A DNA stretch of 64,000 bases. It comes from Thiobacter sp. AK1. Lineage in GTDB: Bacteria > Pseudomonadota > Gammaproteobacteria > Burkholderiales > Thiobacteraceae. Location of the stretch: contig NZ_JBAJEX010000007.1 of NCBI RefSeq assembly GCF_039822265.1, positions 1-64,000 on the forward strand, given 5' to 3'. The position numbers were made by a program, and so were the translations under genes. How positions within the stretch are numbered: position 1 is the first letter of the stretch; every line of letters starts with the position of its first letter. The notes beneath the pieces are model-generated. The model did not search any database. It had not been told where the DNA came from and was given only the letters and a program-made list of their open reading frames with translations. Below are positions 1 to 9,624 of this stretch, piece by piece.

Positions 1-1
1 T

Positions 2-42
2 CCCCTGCCGCAGGGCGGAGCAGGGGCCCCGCGCCAGCGGGG
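2..42 (-). terminator. tandem hairpins downstream of folE2
   Basis: Two perfect inverted repeats follow each other just past the folE2 stop. One pairs CCCCTGC (2-8) with GCAGGGG (20-26). The other pairs CCCCGC (27-32) with GCGGGG (37-42) around a 4-base loop. They could end the dxs-folE2 transcript, but no T-run is visible and the window starts here, so this may only be a stabilising 3' structure. Confidence 0.35.
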
Positions 43-70
43 ATGCGACCCCGAAGGCAGGGACTTCGAG

Positions 71-880
71 TCAGGCCACGCGCTTGGTCTTGTCGCGCTC
101 GATCAGTGCGTAGGCGGAGTGGTTGTGAATGGACTCGAAGTTCTCCGCCTCCACCACATAGGCGTCGATGCGCGGGTCGCGGTTGAGGGCAGCGGCCACG
201 TCGCGCACGATGTCCTCGACGAACTTGGGATTGTCGTAGGCCTTCTCCGTGACCCACTTCTCGTCCGGGCGCTTGAGCAGCCCAAACACTTCGCAGGAGG
301 CCTGCTCCTCCGCGATGCGGATGAGATCCTCGATCCACACGAAGGTATTGGCGCGAGCGGTGATGGTCACGTGCGAGCGCTGGTTGTGGGCGCCGTAGTC
401 GGAAATCTTCTTGGAGCACGGGCACAGGCTGGTGACCGGCACCACCACCTTCATGGTCTGGCGGTACGCCCCGTTCTCGATGGCGCCGATGAAGGTCACT
501 TCGTAATCCATCAGGCTCTGCACGCCGGACACGGGGGCGGTCTTGTTGACGAAATAAGGGAAGGTCATTTCGACATACCCCGACTCCGCTTCCAGGCGCT
601 TCACCATTTCCCGCAGCATGTGTTCGAAATTTTCCACGGAAATCTCCCGCTCGTAGCCGTTGAGGATCTCCAGGAAGCGGGACATGTGCGTGCCCTTGAA
701 GTGGTGAGGCAGGTAGACGTACATGTTGAACACGGCCACCGTGTGCTGTACGCCCGCGCTCCTGTCGGCCACACGAATGGGATGGCGGACGGCTTTCACG
801 CCCACCTTGTCGATGGCGATGTGCCGGGTATCGGCCGTGGCCTGGACATCGGCCATGGGCAAGACTTCGCATTGGTTCAT
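71..880 (-). CDS. folE2: GTP cyclohydrolase FolE2 (type IB)
   Basis: The 269-aa product belongs to the FolE2 family, which converts GTP to 7,8-dihydroneopterin triphosphate at the entry to folate (and, in some organisms, queuosine) synthesis. FolE2 enzymes can work with metals other than zinc and replace the zinc enzyme FolE. Visible family marks are the [12 protein letters not shown] segment, the metal-site region [17 protein letters not shown] in the middle, and the C-terminal [10 protein letters not shown] motif. I chose the ATG giving MNQCEVLP; a longer reading frame upstream runs into dxs and has no family similarity. It follows dxs on the same strand by 40 bp. Two other pteridine genes, a FolM-like reductase (36526-37278) and nudB (56486-56926), lie elsewhere in the window. 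Confidence 0.95.
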   Translation of the reverse strand: MNQCEVLPMADVQATADTRHIAIDKVGVKAVRHPIRVADRSAGVQHTVAVFNMYVYLPHHFKGTHMSRFLEILNGYEREISVENFEHMLREMVKRLEAESGYVEMTFPYFVNKTAPVSGVQSLMDYEVTFIGAIENGAYRQTMKVVVPVTSLCPCSKKISDYGAHNQRSHVTITARANTFVWIEDLIRIAEEQASCEVFGLLKRPDEKWVTEKAYDNPKFVEDIVRDVAAALNRDPRIDAYVVEAENFESIHNHSAYALIERDKTKRVA

Positions 881-920
881 GGGATCATCCTTCTGCTGAC
901 GGGGCGGGGCCCGGACGGGC

Positions 921-2807
921 TTACGAGTTGACAGTATAAGCGAGCTCAATACCCGAGTAAATAGCTCGGGTATGCTTTTGCACCGCCGCCACCACCCCGG
1001 CCACATCCAGGCCACATTCAGCCAGAAGCTGCGCCGGGTCCCCATGCTCCACGAAGCGGTCCGGCAGACCAAGCTGCAGGACCCGTTTCACAATCCCCTG
1101 TTTTTGCAGCGATTCCAACACCGCGCTGCCGGCGCCGCCCTGGATCACGTTCTCTTCCAGGGTGACCAGCAGATCGTGGCATTGGGCCAGTTCCCGCACC
1201 AGGTCGTCATCCAGCGGTTTGACGAAGCGCATATTAGCCACCGTGGCATCGAGCGCCTCGCCGGCGGTCAGCGCGGGGGCAAGCATGCTGCCGAAGGCAA
1301 GCAGGGCGATTCGGCTGCCATGACGCCGAACCTCCCCCTTGCCCACCGGCAGGGCTTGCATCTGCCGCCGCTCTGGCACGCCTTGCCCTGCGCCACGTGG
1401 ATAGCGCACCGCCGCGGGGCTGTTAAGCAGGTAGGCGGTGTAGAGCATCTGCCGGCATTCGTCCTCGTCGGCGGGGGTGAAGAGGGTCAAATTGGGGATG
1501 CATCGCAGGAAAGAGAGGTCGAAGGCGCCGGCATGGGTGGGCCCGTCCGCCCCGACCAGGCCAGCGCGGTCGATGGCCAGCATCACCGGCAAATTCTGCA
1601 GGGCGATGTCGTGGATGAGCTGGTCGTAGGCCCGCTGCAGGAAGGTGGAGTAAATGGCCACCACCGGTTTCAGACCCTCGCAGGCAAGGCCAGCAGCGAA
1701 AGTGAGGGCATGCTGCTCGGCAATGCCCACATCGAAGAAGCGATCTGGGAAGCGCTCGGAGAAGGCGACCATCCCCGAGCCTTCACGCATGGCCGGGGTG
1801 ATGGCAACCAACCGCGGGTCTTGCTCCGCCATGTCGCACAGCCAGTCCCCGAACACCTGGGTGTAGGTGCGCAGGGCGGCGCCTTTGGCCGCCACGCCCT
1901 GGCGTGGGTTGAAACGCGCCACGCCGTGGTAGAGACAGGGATCGTCCTCGGCGAGCTTATAGCCCTGTCCCTTCTTGGTCACCACATGCAGGAACTGGGG
2001 GCCTTCCAGCCGCCGGATGTTAGACAGGGTGTCGATCAGTACGTCCAGGTCGTGACCGTCGATGGGGCCGACGTAATTGAACCCGAATTCCTCGAACAGG
2101 GTGCCCGGCATCACCATGCCCTTGAAGTGTTCCTCGGCGCGCCGCGCGAATTCGCGGATGGGTGGCATCGCCTTCAGCACCTCGCCGCCGCGGCGACGCA
2201 CCTCGGTGTAGAAACGGCTGGAAAGCAGCCGCGCCAGGTAGTTGGTGAGGGCACCCACATTGGGCGAAATGGACATCTCGTTGTCGTTGAGAATGACCAA
2301 GATGTTGGCATCGGATGCCCCCGCATTGTTGAGCGCCTCGAAGGCCATGCCACCGGTCAGGGCACCGTCCCCGATGATGGCCACCGCGCGCCGCGCCAGC
2401 CCCGCCCGCTTGGCCGCCACCGCCATGCCCAGCGCGGCGGAGATGGACGTGCTGGAATGACCGGTGCCGAAAGTGTCGTAGGGACTTTCCTCGCGCTTCG
2501 GGAAGCCGGCGATGCCGCCATGCTGGCGCAGGGTGGCCATCGCCTCGCGCCGGCCAGTGAGGATCTTGTGGGCATAGCTCTGGTGCCCCACGTCCCAAAC
2601 CAGCCGGTCATCAGGTGTGTTGAACACGTAGTGCAGCGCGATGGTGAGTTCCACCGCGCCAAGGTTGGAGGCGAGATGCCCCCCCGTGCGGGAGACGCTC
2701 TCCACCAGGAATTCGCGCAGCTCGGCGGCCAGGCGCGGCAGCTCTCGGCGATCCAGCTGACGCAGCTCACCGGGATGATCGATACGCCTGAGGAGGGAAT
2801 CGGGCAT
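921..2807 (-). CDS. dxs: 1-deoxy-D-xylulose-5-phosphate synthase
   Basis: The 628-aa product has normal length for DXS, the thiamine-diphosphate enzyme that condenses pyruvate and glyceraldehyde 3-phosphate in the first step of the MEP isoprenoid pathway. The thiamine-diphosphate/magnesium motif starts at GDGALTGG and continues to NDNEMSIS. The transketolase-type pyrimidine-binding domain carries the catalytic glutamate in [16 protein letters not shown], and a C-terminal transketolase domain follows. The N-terminal segment [13 protein letters not shown] is also typical. The ATG lies 2 bp beyond the ispA stop, so the gene is probably translated from the same mRNA as xseB and ispA, which supplies both early and late isoprenoid steps. 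Confidence 0.97.
   Translation of the reverse strand: MPDSLLRRIDHPGELRQLDRRELPRLAAELREFLVESVSRTGGHLASNLGAVELTIALHYVFNTPDDRLVWDVGHQSYAHKILTGRREAMATLRQHGGIAGFPKREESPYDTFGTGHSSTSISAALGMAVAAKRAGLARRAVAIIGDGALTGGMAFEALNNAGASDANILVILNDNEMSISPNVGALTNYLARLLSSRFYTEVRRRGGEVLKAMPPIREFARRAEEHFKGMVMPGTLFEEFGFNYVGPIDGHDLDVLIDTLSNIRRLEGPQFLHVVTKKGQGYKLAEDDPCLYHGVARFNPRQGVAAKGAALRTYTQVFGDWLCDMAEQDPRLVAITPAMREGSGMVAFSERFPDRFFDVGIAEQHALTFAAGLACEGLKPVVAIYSTFLQRAYDQLIHDIALQNLPVMLAIDRAGLVGADGPTHAGAFDLSFLRCIPNLTLFTPADEDECRQMLYTAYLLNSPAAVRYPRGAGQGVPERRQMQALPVGKGEVRRHGSRIALLAFGSMLAPALTAGEALDATVANMRFVKPLDDDLVRELAQCHDLLVTLEENVIQGGAGSAVLESLQKQGIVKRVLQLGLPDRFVEHGDPAQLLAECGLDVAGVVAAVQKHTRAIYSGIELAYTVNS
933..961 (-). promoter_or_regulatory. 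candidate folE2 promoter inside the dxs 3' end
   Basis: On the minus strand TTTACT (956-961) and TATACT (933-938) are separated by exactly 17 bases, a fair sigma-70 match, about 55 bp upstream of the folE2 ATG. A 7-bp perfect inverted repeat (ACCCGAG / CTCGGGT, 951-971) overlaps the -35 element and could be an operator or an RNA hairpin. This would allow folE2 to be transcribed apart from dxs. Confidence 0.4.
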
Positions 2808-2809
2808 CT

Positions 2810-3721
2810 TCAGAACCGGCGCAACACGATGAAATCGGCGATCTCGCGTAGGCGGCGCGCGCGCTCGGCGAAAGGCGCCAGGGCGGCGACGGCTTCATCG
2901 CGCATCTCCTGTGCCAGGCGGCGCGCTTCGACTAACCCCAGTAGGCTCACGTAGGTGGGCTTGTTCTGCTCGGCATCCTTGCCCGCGGTCTTGCCTAAGG
3001 TAGCCGTGCTCGCTTCCGCGTCCAGCACGTCGTCCACCACCTGGAAGGCCAAGCCGACGAACTTGGCGAAATGGTCCAGCCGGGCGATGTCCACCTCCGC
3101 CAGCCCACCGCACAGGGCCCCCAGCATGACCGAAGCGCGGATCAGGGCGCCGGTCTTGTGCACGTGCATGAATTCCAGCTCCGGCAGCGTGAGGGTCTTG
3201 CCCACGCTGGCCAGATCGATGGCCTGACCGCCGGCCATGCCTCGGGAGCCTGCTGCCACTGCGAGCAAGGCCACCATTTCCAGCTGGCGCTGGGCATCGT
3301 CGGCGAGGGGATATTGGGCCAGAAGCTGGAAGGCCAAGCTTTGCAGGGCATCCCCCACCAAAAGCGCCGTAGCCTCGTCGAATTCCACGTGCACGGTGGG
3401 CTTGCCCCGTCGCAGCACGTCGTCGTCCATGCAAGGCAGGTCGTCGTGCACCAGGGAATAGGCGTGGATCAGTTCCACCGCACAGGCCACCACTTCCAGC
3501 CGGTCGGGATGCGCGCCCGCCACTTCCCCAGCGGCGAAAGCCAGCAGCGGCCGCACCCGCTTGCCACCACCTAGCACGGCATAACGCATGGCCTGATGCA
3601 GGCGCACCGGCGAGATGTCGGAGGCAGGCAGATGGCGCGCCAGTGCCGCCTCCATGCGTGCCTGGAGGCGGTGGGCCCAATCCTCGAAGGCGGGGGAAAC
3701 GATCACGCGGCCGTCGTTCAC
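2810..3721 (-). CDS. ispA: farnesyl (short-chain) diphosphate synthase
   Basis: The 303-aa product is a trans-isoprenyl diphosphate synthase that adds isopentenyl diphosphate to allylic primers. The first aspartate-rich motif is DDLPCMDD (residues 93-100) with the downstream RRGKPT. The second is DDVLD (230-234). The GGGKRVRP segment near residue 51 binds substrate diphosphate. Size and motif spacing fit bacterial farnesyl diphosphate synthase. The start is a GTG that overlaps the xseB stop as GTGA, which implies translational coupling. The C-terminus is a few residues longer than in E. coli IspA; the exact product chain length cannot be told from sequence alone. Confidence 0.93.
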   Translation of the reverse strand: MNDGRVIVSPAFEDWAHRLQARMEAALARHLPASDISPVRLHQAMRYAVLGGGKRVRPLLAFAAGEVAGAHPDRLEVVACAVELIHAYSLVHDDLPCMDDDVLRRGKPTVHVEFDEATALLVGDALQSLAFQLLAQYPLADDAQRQLEMVALLAVAAGSRGMAGGQAIDLASVGKTLTLPELEFMHVHKTGALIRASVMLGALCGGLAEVDIARLDHFAKFVGLAFQVVDDVLDAEASTATLGKTAGKDAEQNKPTYVSLLGLVEARRLAQEMRDEAVAALAPFAERARRLREIADFIVLRRF

Positions 3722-3951
3722 TTGGCTAATTCGCCAGAGAAGTTCTCCAGCTCGCCCGACTCGCTCAAGATGCGCACCTGCTGCTCTGCATCCTGCAACT
3801 GCCGCTGACAGAGTTTGAGAAGCTCGCTGCCACGCTTGTAGGCGGCAAGGGAGTCCGCCAGGGAAAGCTGCCCGCTCTCCATGCTGGCGACGATCTTTTC
3901 CAACTCCGCCAGCGCGGCCTCAAAGCTCGGCGCTTTGGGGGCTTTGCTCAT
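3718..3951 (-). CDS. xseB: exodeoxyribonuclease VII small subunit
   Basis: The 77-aa product matches XseB, the small helical subunit of exonuclease VII, which degrades single-stranded DNA together with the XseA catalytic subunit (not in the window). The family pattern FEAALAELEKIVASMESGQLSL with a following SLAAYKRG is clear. Several copies form a coiled coil on XseA. The ATG at 3951 is preferred over the GTG one codon upstream. It is the first gene of the xseB-ispA-dxs operon, a common bacterial order. Confidence 0.95.
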   Translation of the reverse strand: MSKAPKAPSFEAALAELEKIVASMESGQLSLADSLAAYKRGSELLKLCQRQLQDAEQQVRILSESGELENFSGELAK

Positions 3952-4352
3952 CACGCGCCCTACACAAGAAAAGAGGTTAAAGCTACCCCAAGCCAGGGGT
4001 GCCGGTCAATCCGGCCCGCGAGGCGTCGCTTGCCGCCAGCGTGAGGCCAGCGCCCGCATGTATTAGGAATGGCGAGTGCGTGACTGGTTTCCATCATCCT
4101 AAAGAAAGCGCGGCAACGGCCAGGAAAACGAGTCTAATTCGCGGCAATGGCACGCATCCCTCATCTCGGCCATACGTCGCGCGAGCCGAAACCCAAAAAC
4201 GCGGGTGATCACTCACCAACCCGAGTGCCAAAGGTGGTGGACTCATACACGCGCTTGCCCCGGGTCACCAATTCGGACATAATCGTCGCCTTACGGTCCG
4301 GCGGTGCCGGCCGCCCAGGGTTGATCCAACGCGTTCATTCCGTTAGGGGCCT
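3952..4352. other. intergenic region between divergent xseB and Rieske gene
   Basis: This 401-bp stretch separates divergent genes. No reading frame in it looks coding. It holds a promoter candidate for the plus-strand gene (4255-4283) and a short inverted repeat GGTGA/TCACC around 4203-4216. I could not identify a convincing promoter for xseB. Confidence 0.5.
4255..4283 (+). promoter_or_regulatory. candidate promoter for the Rieske oxygenase gene
   Basis: TTGCCC (4255-4260) and CATAAT (4278-4283) are separated by 17 bases. They lie about 70 bp upstream of the ATG at 4353. This is a good sigma-70 layout judged by eye only. Confidence 0.45.
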
Positions 4353-5456
4353 ATGTCCGACCTGTCCACTTCCAGCGCGCTTGAGCGCAATCCCACCCAG
4401 CTTCCCATCGACTGGTATTTCGATCCAAAGATCTACGAGCTGGAGAAAAAGCTCCTGTTCGAGCAGGGGCCGGGCTACGTGGGCCACGCCCTGATGGTGC
4501 CCAATGCTGGCGACTATCAGGTGCTGGACTGGATGAACAGGGGCAAGGTGCTGGTCAACACTGGCCAAGGCATCGAACTGTTGTCCAACGTCTGCCGCCA
4601 TCGCCAGGCCCTCATGCTCAATGGCCGTGGCAACGCGCGCAACATTGTCTGCCCGCTGCATCGCTGGACCTATGACCTCTCGGGTAAGCTGCTCGGCGCG
4701 CCCCAGTTCGCAGGCAACCCCTGCCTGAATCTGGAACGCACGTCCCTTGCCAACTGGAATGGCCTCCTATTCTCCGGTCCGCGGGACGTGGCGCAGGATC
4801 TGGCTGGGCTCGGTGTGGCGGCCCAGCTCAGCTTCGAAGGCTACATGCTGGACCGGGTGCTCATTCAGCCCTATGCCTTTAGCTGGAAGACCTTCATCGA
4901 AGTCTATCTCGAGGACTACCATGTGGTGCCCTTCCACCCGGGCCTCGGCCATTTCGTCAACTGCGATGAACTGAAGTGGGAGTTCGGTGAGTGGTACAGC
5001 GTGCAGACAGTGGGCATTGCCGACGCGCTCGCCAAGCCAGGCACGCCGGTGTACCGCAAGTGGCACGAACAAGTGCTGCGTTATGACGAGGGGCGACTGC
5101 CGAAGTACGGCGCCATTTGGCTCACCTATTACCCCAACATCATGGTGGAGTGGTATCCCCACACGCTGGTGGTGAGCACCGTCTGGCCCACTGGCATCGA
5201 ATCCTGCGTAAACGTGGTGGAGTTCTACTATCCCGAGGACATCGTGCTCTTCGAGCGCGAGTACGTCGAGGCCGAACAAGCCGCCTACCAGGAAACAGCA
5301 GTGGAGGACGAGGAAATCTGCCAGCGCATGCAGGACGGGCGCAAGGCCCTTTGGCTACGCGGCGCCAACGAGGTGGGGCCCTATCAGTCGCCCACCGAGG
5401 ATGGCATGCTGCACTTCCATGAGTTTTTGCGGCGACAGCTCACACCCCATTTGTGA
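4353..5456 (+). CDS. Rieske [2Fe-2S] non-heme iron oxygenase, alpha subunit
   Basis: The 367-aa product has the two-domain layout of ring-hydroxylating and related Rieske oxygenases. Cys81, His83, Cys100 and His103 form the Rieske cluster pattern CxH-16-CxxH. The catalytic domain shows the mononuclear iron ligands in EDYHVVPFH (HxxxxH). A glutamate sits where aromatic dioxygenases usually have the bridging aspartate, as in choline- and carnitine-monooxygenase-like members. No ferredoxin, reductase or beta subunit is adjacent, so electrons must come from proteins encoded elsewhere. The substrate cannot be inferred. It is likely monocistronic with its own promoter. Confidence 0.85.
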   Translation: MSDLSTSSALERNPTQLPIDWYFDPKIYELEKKLLFEQGPGYVGHALMVPNAGDYQVLDWMNRGKVLVNTGQGIELLSNVCRHRQALMLNGRGNARNIVCPLHRWTYDLSGKLLGAPQFAGNPCLNLERTSLANWNGLLFSGPRDVAQDLAGLGVAAQLSFEGYMLDRVLIQPYAFSWKTFIEVYLEDYHVVPFHPGLGHFVNCDELKWEFGEWYSVQTVGIADALAKPGTPVYRKWHEQVLRYDEGRLPKYGAIWLTYYPNIMVEWYPHTLVVSTVWPTGIESCVNVVEFYYPEDIVLFEREYVEAEQAAYQETAVEDEEICQRMQDGRKALWLRGANEVGPYQSPTEDGMLHFHEFLRRQLTPHL

Positions 5457-5599
5457 CCGACCCCATCGCCAAGCCAAAGCGTAAGATCGGCAGCAACTCC
5501 ACGGCAAGGGCGCAAGGGCATGGCTGATGGTCATTGCATCTTTGTAAGCGGTGCGCCCGACACCCGCAGCCTCCTTTCACGCCCAGCGCTGGCCAGCAG

Positions 5600-6478
5600 A
5601 TGAAATCCGGCTGGATGGTGGTCGCGGGCTTGCTGTTTGCGCTCATGGGCGTATTCGTCAAGCTCGGGGCGCGGCATTTCTCGGCGGCAGAACTGGTGTT
5701 CTACCGCTCCCTGGTCGGGCTTCTCATCATCTGGGGCATGGTACGCCGACGGGGCCTAAGTCTGGCTACCCCGCACCTGCGCATGCACGTCTGGCGAGGC
5801 CTGTCCGGTTTCTTCGCGCTAATGCTGTTCTTCTATGCCATCAGCGCCCTGCCGCTGGCCACCGCCATCACCCTCAACTACACCTCGCCCTTGTTCCTTG
5901 CCCTGCTGCTCACCCTGGTTTTGGGCCAGAAACCCGCCTGGTGGCTGATCGCGGCGCTCCTGCTAGGATTCGTGGGTGTCGCGCTCCTGCTCCATCCCCG
6001 CTTCGACGACACCGACTTCCTGGCCCGTCTCATGGGCTTGGCATCGGGGTTCCTCGCCGGGGTGGCCTATCTCAACGTCAAGCAATTGGGCGCGGCGGGC
6101 GAACCGGAATGGCGCGTGGTGTTCTACTTCACCCTGGTGTGTACCGTGGGCGCAGCCTTTTGGATGCTGGCGCATGAGTTCCACGGCATCGACTGGCGCG
6201 ATCTGCCTCTGCTGCTGGGGCTCGGTCTCAGCGCCACGCTGGCACAATTGGCGATGACCCGCGCCTATCGGCTGGGCCACCCGCTGGTGGTAGGCAGTCT
6301 CGCCTACAGCACGGTGGTATTCGCCAGTCTGTTCGGCATTGCCCTGTGGGGCGAGGTGCTTGCGCCCCTGTCGTGGCTGGCCATCGGCCTCATCATCGCC
6401 AGTGGCGCCATCAGTAGCGCCGTTACCAGCCGGCGCTCTATCGCGCAAGACTCACGGAAGTCGCAACACGCTCAGTAA
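5600..6478 (+). CDS. EamA/DMT-superfamily inner-membrane permease
   Basis: The 292-aa product is a ten-helix drug/metabolite transporter family protein made of two EamA repeats. The first repeat runs from MKSGWMVVAGLLFALMG to about residue 140. The second starts near GLASGFLAGVAYLNVKQLG. Hydrophobic segments alternate with short polar loops throughout. The ATG at 5600 is preferred over an upstream in-frame start that adds a polar, Cys-rich leader without family similarity. DMT members export metabolites, amino acids or drugs; the substrate is unknown here. The gene lies 143 bp after the Rieske gene and may or may not share its transcript. Confidence 0.85.
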   Translation: MKSGWMVVAGLLFALMGVFVKLGARHFSAAELVFYRSLVGLLIIWGMVRRRGLSLATPHLRMHVWRGLSGFFALMLFFYAISALPLATAITLNYTSPLFLALLLTLVLGQKPAWWLIAALLLGFVGVALLLHPRFDDTDFLARLMGLASGFLAGVAYLNVKQLGAAGEPEWRVVFYFTLVCTVGAAFWMLAHEFHGIDWRDLPLLLGLGLSATLAQLAMTRAYRLGHPLVVGSLAYSTVVFASLFGIALWGEVLAPLSWLAIGLIIASGAISSAVTSRRSIAQDSRKSQHAQ

Positions 6479-6698
6479 TGGGCGGATGGGTCGCGCGCAA
6501 CCGTAAATCCAAGCCGGGGTGGCCGTGACAAGCAGCGTTTTTGGGTAGTAGCACTCGCTGGGCTCGGCCGCAATGCCGGTTGGGGCGTTCCCCACGCAGT
6601 CGGCGACCATACGACTGCACAGCAATTTTCGTGGGCGCGCACTTGGGCAGGGCGCCACCCATGGGTCACGCCGTTAGCGGGGTCTCGTTAAGTCGCTC

Positions 6699-6728
6699 TT
6701 GCCCGCACTCGAGGGGCGTTCCTACAAT
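6699..6728 (+). promoter_or_regulatory. candidate promoter for the SpoIIAA-like gene
   Basis: TTGCCC (6699-6704) and TACAAT (6723-6728) are separated by 18 bases, 30 bp before the ATG at 6759. The position supports the shorter start of that gene, because the longer frame would begin inside the -35 element. Between 6479 and 6698 nothing else was recognised. Confidence 0.45.
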
Positions 6729-6758
6729 GCACCATCCAATCCGGCCAAGGCAGACACC

Positions 6759-7100
6759 ATGATCAGCATTTCCGTGGACAAAAACGTCGTCATCCTCTCG
6801 GTACTGGGGGAATTCACACTCGACGATTTCAAGCAGTTCGAAGAGCACGTGCTCTACGCCTCCAAACTCGGGCCGGTGAATCTGCTCATCGACCTGCGGG
6901 ACATGGTGGGCTATACGCTGGACGTGGTGTGGGAGGAGCTCAAGTTCTCCCGGGAACACCAGTACGATTTCGACAAGGTCGCAGTCGTGACGGACAACCA
7001 GTGGGTGGCCTGGAGCGCCTGGCTGCAACGCATGTTCGTGGATGCGGACATCGAAGTGTTCGACGATTACGACGAGGCGCGCGCCTGGGTTGCCCAATAG
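6759..7100 (+). CDS. STAS/SpoIIAA-like protein
   Basis: The 113-aa product resembles the SpoIIAA-like (STAS-fold) small proteins found singly in many proteobacteria. The N-terminal strand pattern ISVDKNVVILSVLGEFTLDDF, the LLIDLRDM strand and the tail DDYDEARAWV are typical. The molecular role of this family is not settled; the fold suggests ligand or partner binding. It precedes the protease-FHA pair by 58 bp on the same strand, so it may be the first gene of a three-gene unit. Confidence 0.7.
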   Translation: MISISVDKNVVILSVLGEFTLDDFKQFEEHVLYASKLGPVNLLIDLRDMVGYTLDVVWEELKFSREHQYDFDKVAVVTDNQWVAWSAWLQRMFVDADIEVFDDYDEARAWVAQ

Positions 7101-7158
7101 CCCAGCAGCTGCGCGCGCCGCGCTTGGACCACCCTGGCGCGGCAGGTAGAATGACACG

Positions 7159-8442
7159 ATGCGTTTGACCCCACGCGCCGGCCTGCTCTTCCTGCTACTA
7201 CTGCTTATACCAGCCCTGGTGCCCGTCCGGGCCCAAACCCAGCAGATCTTCAGCCGCTACCAGGACCGCGTGGTGCAGGTGCGTATCCTGGAATCCTCTT
7301 CCGGCGCCAAGGCCGGCGTGGGATCGGGCTTCGTGGTCTCGGCCACCGGTCTCATCGTCACCAATTATCACGTCATTGCCGATCTCATCCACAAGCCGGA
7401 GCTCTATCGCGGCGAGGTGCTCACCGCCACTGGCCTACTCGCCCCCTTGCGACTCGTCAATTTCGACGTGGTGCACGATCTCGCCCTCGTCGCCAGCGAC
7501 ATCGCTTTTCCGCGCCACATGACGCTCGCCACGGGGCCGGTGGCCATTGGCGAGCGCCTCTATTCCATCGGCACGCCCTTGGATCTCGGCTTCACCATCG
7601 TGGAAGGCACGTATAACGGCCTCTTGGCGCATTCCCTTTACGAGAAGGTCCATTTTACCGGCTCCATCAATCCCGGCATGAGCGGCGGTCCCGCCGTGCT
7701 GGCGGATGGACGGGTCGTCGGCGTCAACGTGGCGACCGCCGGCAACCAGGTAAGCTTCCTGGTGCCGGCGCGCTACGTCAGAGAACTATTGGCACGTACC
7801 CCGCGCACGGAAGCACTCGATCCCGAGGCCGCGCGGGCGCTGCTGCGCCGTGACCTCATCGCCAACCAAGCGCGCTACATGGAGCAGCTATTGGGGAGGC
7901 CATTGACCACCACCAGACTGGGCGATTATCGCGTGCCGGGGCACGTGGCGCCATTTCTGCGCTGCTGGGGCGATGCTGAACGAGATCCAACGTATGTTTA
8001 TGAGCAGGTGACACAACAGTGCTCCTCCGAGGACAACATCTACCTCTCGCGTACGCAGCAGACGGGCACGGTGCATTTCCAGCACGTCTTCCTGGCGGGA
8101 CGCAACATCAATCGCTTCCGCTTCTACGCGCTCTATCAGGCGCAGTTCAATCAGCCCTACGAGAAGATTCCGGCTGAGCGGGAGGACGTTTCGCGCTTCG
8201 CCTGCCACACTGACTTCGTGCACCATGGCGGCCTTGATTTCAAGGCCGCGCTGTGCCTGCGCCGCTACAAGAAGCTGCCGGGTCTCTATGATGCCGTGCT
8301 ACGCGCCGCCACGCTGGACCAGAACACGCGGGGCATGGTGACCACCGCGGTACTAGCCGGGGTCAGTGCCGACAATGCGCGCCGCTTCGCCCGCCACTAT
8401 CTGGAGAGTTTCGCGAAGGAGAAAAGGCCGTGGAACCGCTGA
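7159..8442 (+). CDS. secreted trypsin-like serine protease with a novel C-terminal region
   Basis: The 427-aa product starts with a Sec signal peptide (hydrophobic core LLFLLLLLIPALV, likely cleavage after VRA near residue 25). A chymotrypsin-fold protease domain follows. The triad is visible as His71 (NYHVIAD), Asp107 (VVHDLALV) and Ser175 (GMSGGPAV), the pattern of the HtrA/Do group. There is no PDZ domain. Instead about 240 residues with four cysteines follow that I do not recognise. The protein should act in the periplasm or outside the cell. It overlaps the next gene by 13 bp, so the two are translationally coupled. Confidence 0.85.
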   Translation: MRLTPRAGLLFLLLLLIPALVPVRAQTQQIFSRYQDRVVQVRILESSSGAKAGVGSGFVVSATGLIVTNYHVIADLIHKPELYRGEVLTATGLLAPLRLVNFDVVHDLALVASDIAFPRHMTLATGPVAIGERLYSIGTPLDLGFTIVEGTYNGLLAHSLYEKVHFTGSINPGMSGGPAVLADGRVVGVNVATAGNQVSFLVPARYVRELLARTPRTEALDPEAARALLRRDLIANQARYMEQLLGRPLTTTRLGDYRVPGHVAPFLRCWGDAERDPTYVYEQVTQQCSSEDNIYLSRTQQTGTVHFQHVFLAGRNINRFRFYALYQAQFNQPYEKIPAEREDVSRFACHTDFVHHGGLDFKAALCLRRYKKLPGLYDAVLRAATLDQNTRGMVTTAVLAGVSADNARRFARHYLESFAKEKRPWNR

Positions 8443-9398
8443 TGGTGGCGGAGGTGCTGGACAAGTCCGGTCGCGTGCACAGCCGGCTTCGGCTCGAGCA
8501 ATTCCCGGTGCGGATTGGTCGCGCCTACCACAACGACATCATCCTCGACGACGAATTCGTCTCACCGGAGCATGCCCGCATCGAGCTCGACAGTTCCGGC
8601 CAGCCGGTAATAGTGGACCTCGACAGCGACAACGGCACCTATGTACTGCCGAAGCTTGAGCGCATCATGCGCCATCCACTCAGCGGCGAGACCCTGCTAC
8701 GGCTTGGCCACACCCTGATCCGCCTACGCAGCGCCGATTACCAGGTCCCGCCCGCTCGACGCGACAGCCTAGGCCTCAACCGCGCCACGCGCTGGCTCAC
8801 CCAAGGCGTGGGGGCGGCAATTGCCTACGGCATGGCGCTTAGCCTGATCATCCTCGAGCACCACCAGAGCAGTCCCGAAGCGCTCGGCCCGGAACAGATC
8901 CTGCTCGCGACTCTTTCCATGGCCCTAGCGATTCCCCTTTGGGCAGGACTGTGGGCCTTGGCCAGCCGCAGCTTCGCCCACCATGCCTATTTCGTGCCCC
9001 ACCTGGCGATCGCCAGTGCCGCCGTGGCGGCCCTCTTCGTACTGGACACCCTGGGCCAGTACTATGCTTTTGCATTTTCCGCAGGCATTTCGGCGGATGT
9101 GATCTTCGAAGGCGTGACGGTGCTAGTGGTGGCTAGTGCCCTCTATGGCCATCTGCGTTTCGCGACCCTGCTCACGCCGCGCGGGGTGGGCACCACCGCG
9201 CTGGTGTCGGCACTGGTGCTGGTGGGTATGATCTATTTCAGCGACTACGTGGACGCCACGGATTTCAACGACGATCTGCCCTACCCAGGCGAGCTCAAGC
9301 CGCCAGCCTTTGCCTTCGGCAAACCCAAGAGCCCCGCCCGCTTCGTCGAGGACGCCAAAGCCATCCTGCGCACATTGGATGCCGGCCAGTGGGACTGA
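8430..9398 (+). CDS. membrane protein with N-terminal FHA domain
   Basis: The 322-aa product has a forkhead-associated (phosphothreonine-binding) domain in residues 1-95. The binding-site marks are GR at 30-31, SPEH at 45-48 and DNGT at 67-70. From about residue 125 to 275 there are roughly five hydrophobic segments, for example GVGAAIAYGMALSLIIL and TALVSALVLVGMIYF. A Pro/Ala-rich C-terminal tail of about 45 residues follows. FHA domains read phosphorylated partners, so the protein could link a cytoplasmic Ser/Thr kinase signal to the membrane. No kinase or phosphatase is encoded nearby. It is coupled to the upstream protease gene. Confidence 0.82.
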   Translation: MEPLMVAEVLDKSGRVHSRLRLEQFPVRIGRAYHNDIILDDEFVSPEHARIELDSSGQPVIVDLDSDNGTYVLPKLERIMRHPLSGETLLRLGHTLIRLRSADYQVPPARRDSLGLNRATRWLTQGVGAAIAYGMALSLIILEHHQSSPEALGPEQILLATLSMALAIPLWAGLWALASRSFAHHAYFVPHLAIASAAVAALFVLDTLGQYYAFAFSAGISADVIFEGVTVLVVASALYGHLRFATLLTPRGVGTTALVSALVLVGMIYFSDYVDATDFNDDLPYPGELKPPAFAFGKPKSPARFVEDAKAILRTLDAGQWD

Positions 9399-9624
9399 CC
9401 GGTGGCCACGCCAGCCCAACTCGGCGAAGCGTAAGCTGTGGTGGAACCTCTCGAGAGCAGCGCTGCGTTCGCGGCAGCTGGCCGCCCCCAGCGCCGCGCC
9501 GCTGCAAGGGCGGCACCAAAGCGGCGCCTTGAGCAGCTACGACGAGGCTGCCGATCCTAGACATGGACGATCCGAAGAAACCAGGGCGCATTCTGATCTC
9601 CCTCGACGGAAGCGGGACAGCAAA

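Noticed and set aside
972-2954. 660-codon plus-strand frame opposite dxs
   Set aside because: Composition is typical of an antisense shadow, and dxs on the other strand is unambiguous.
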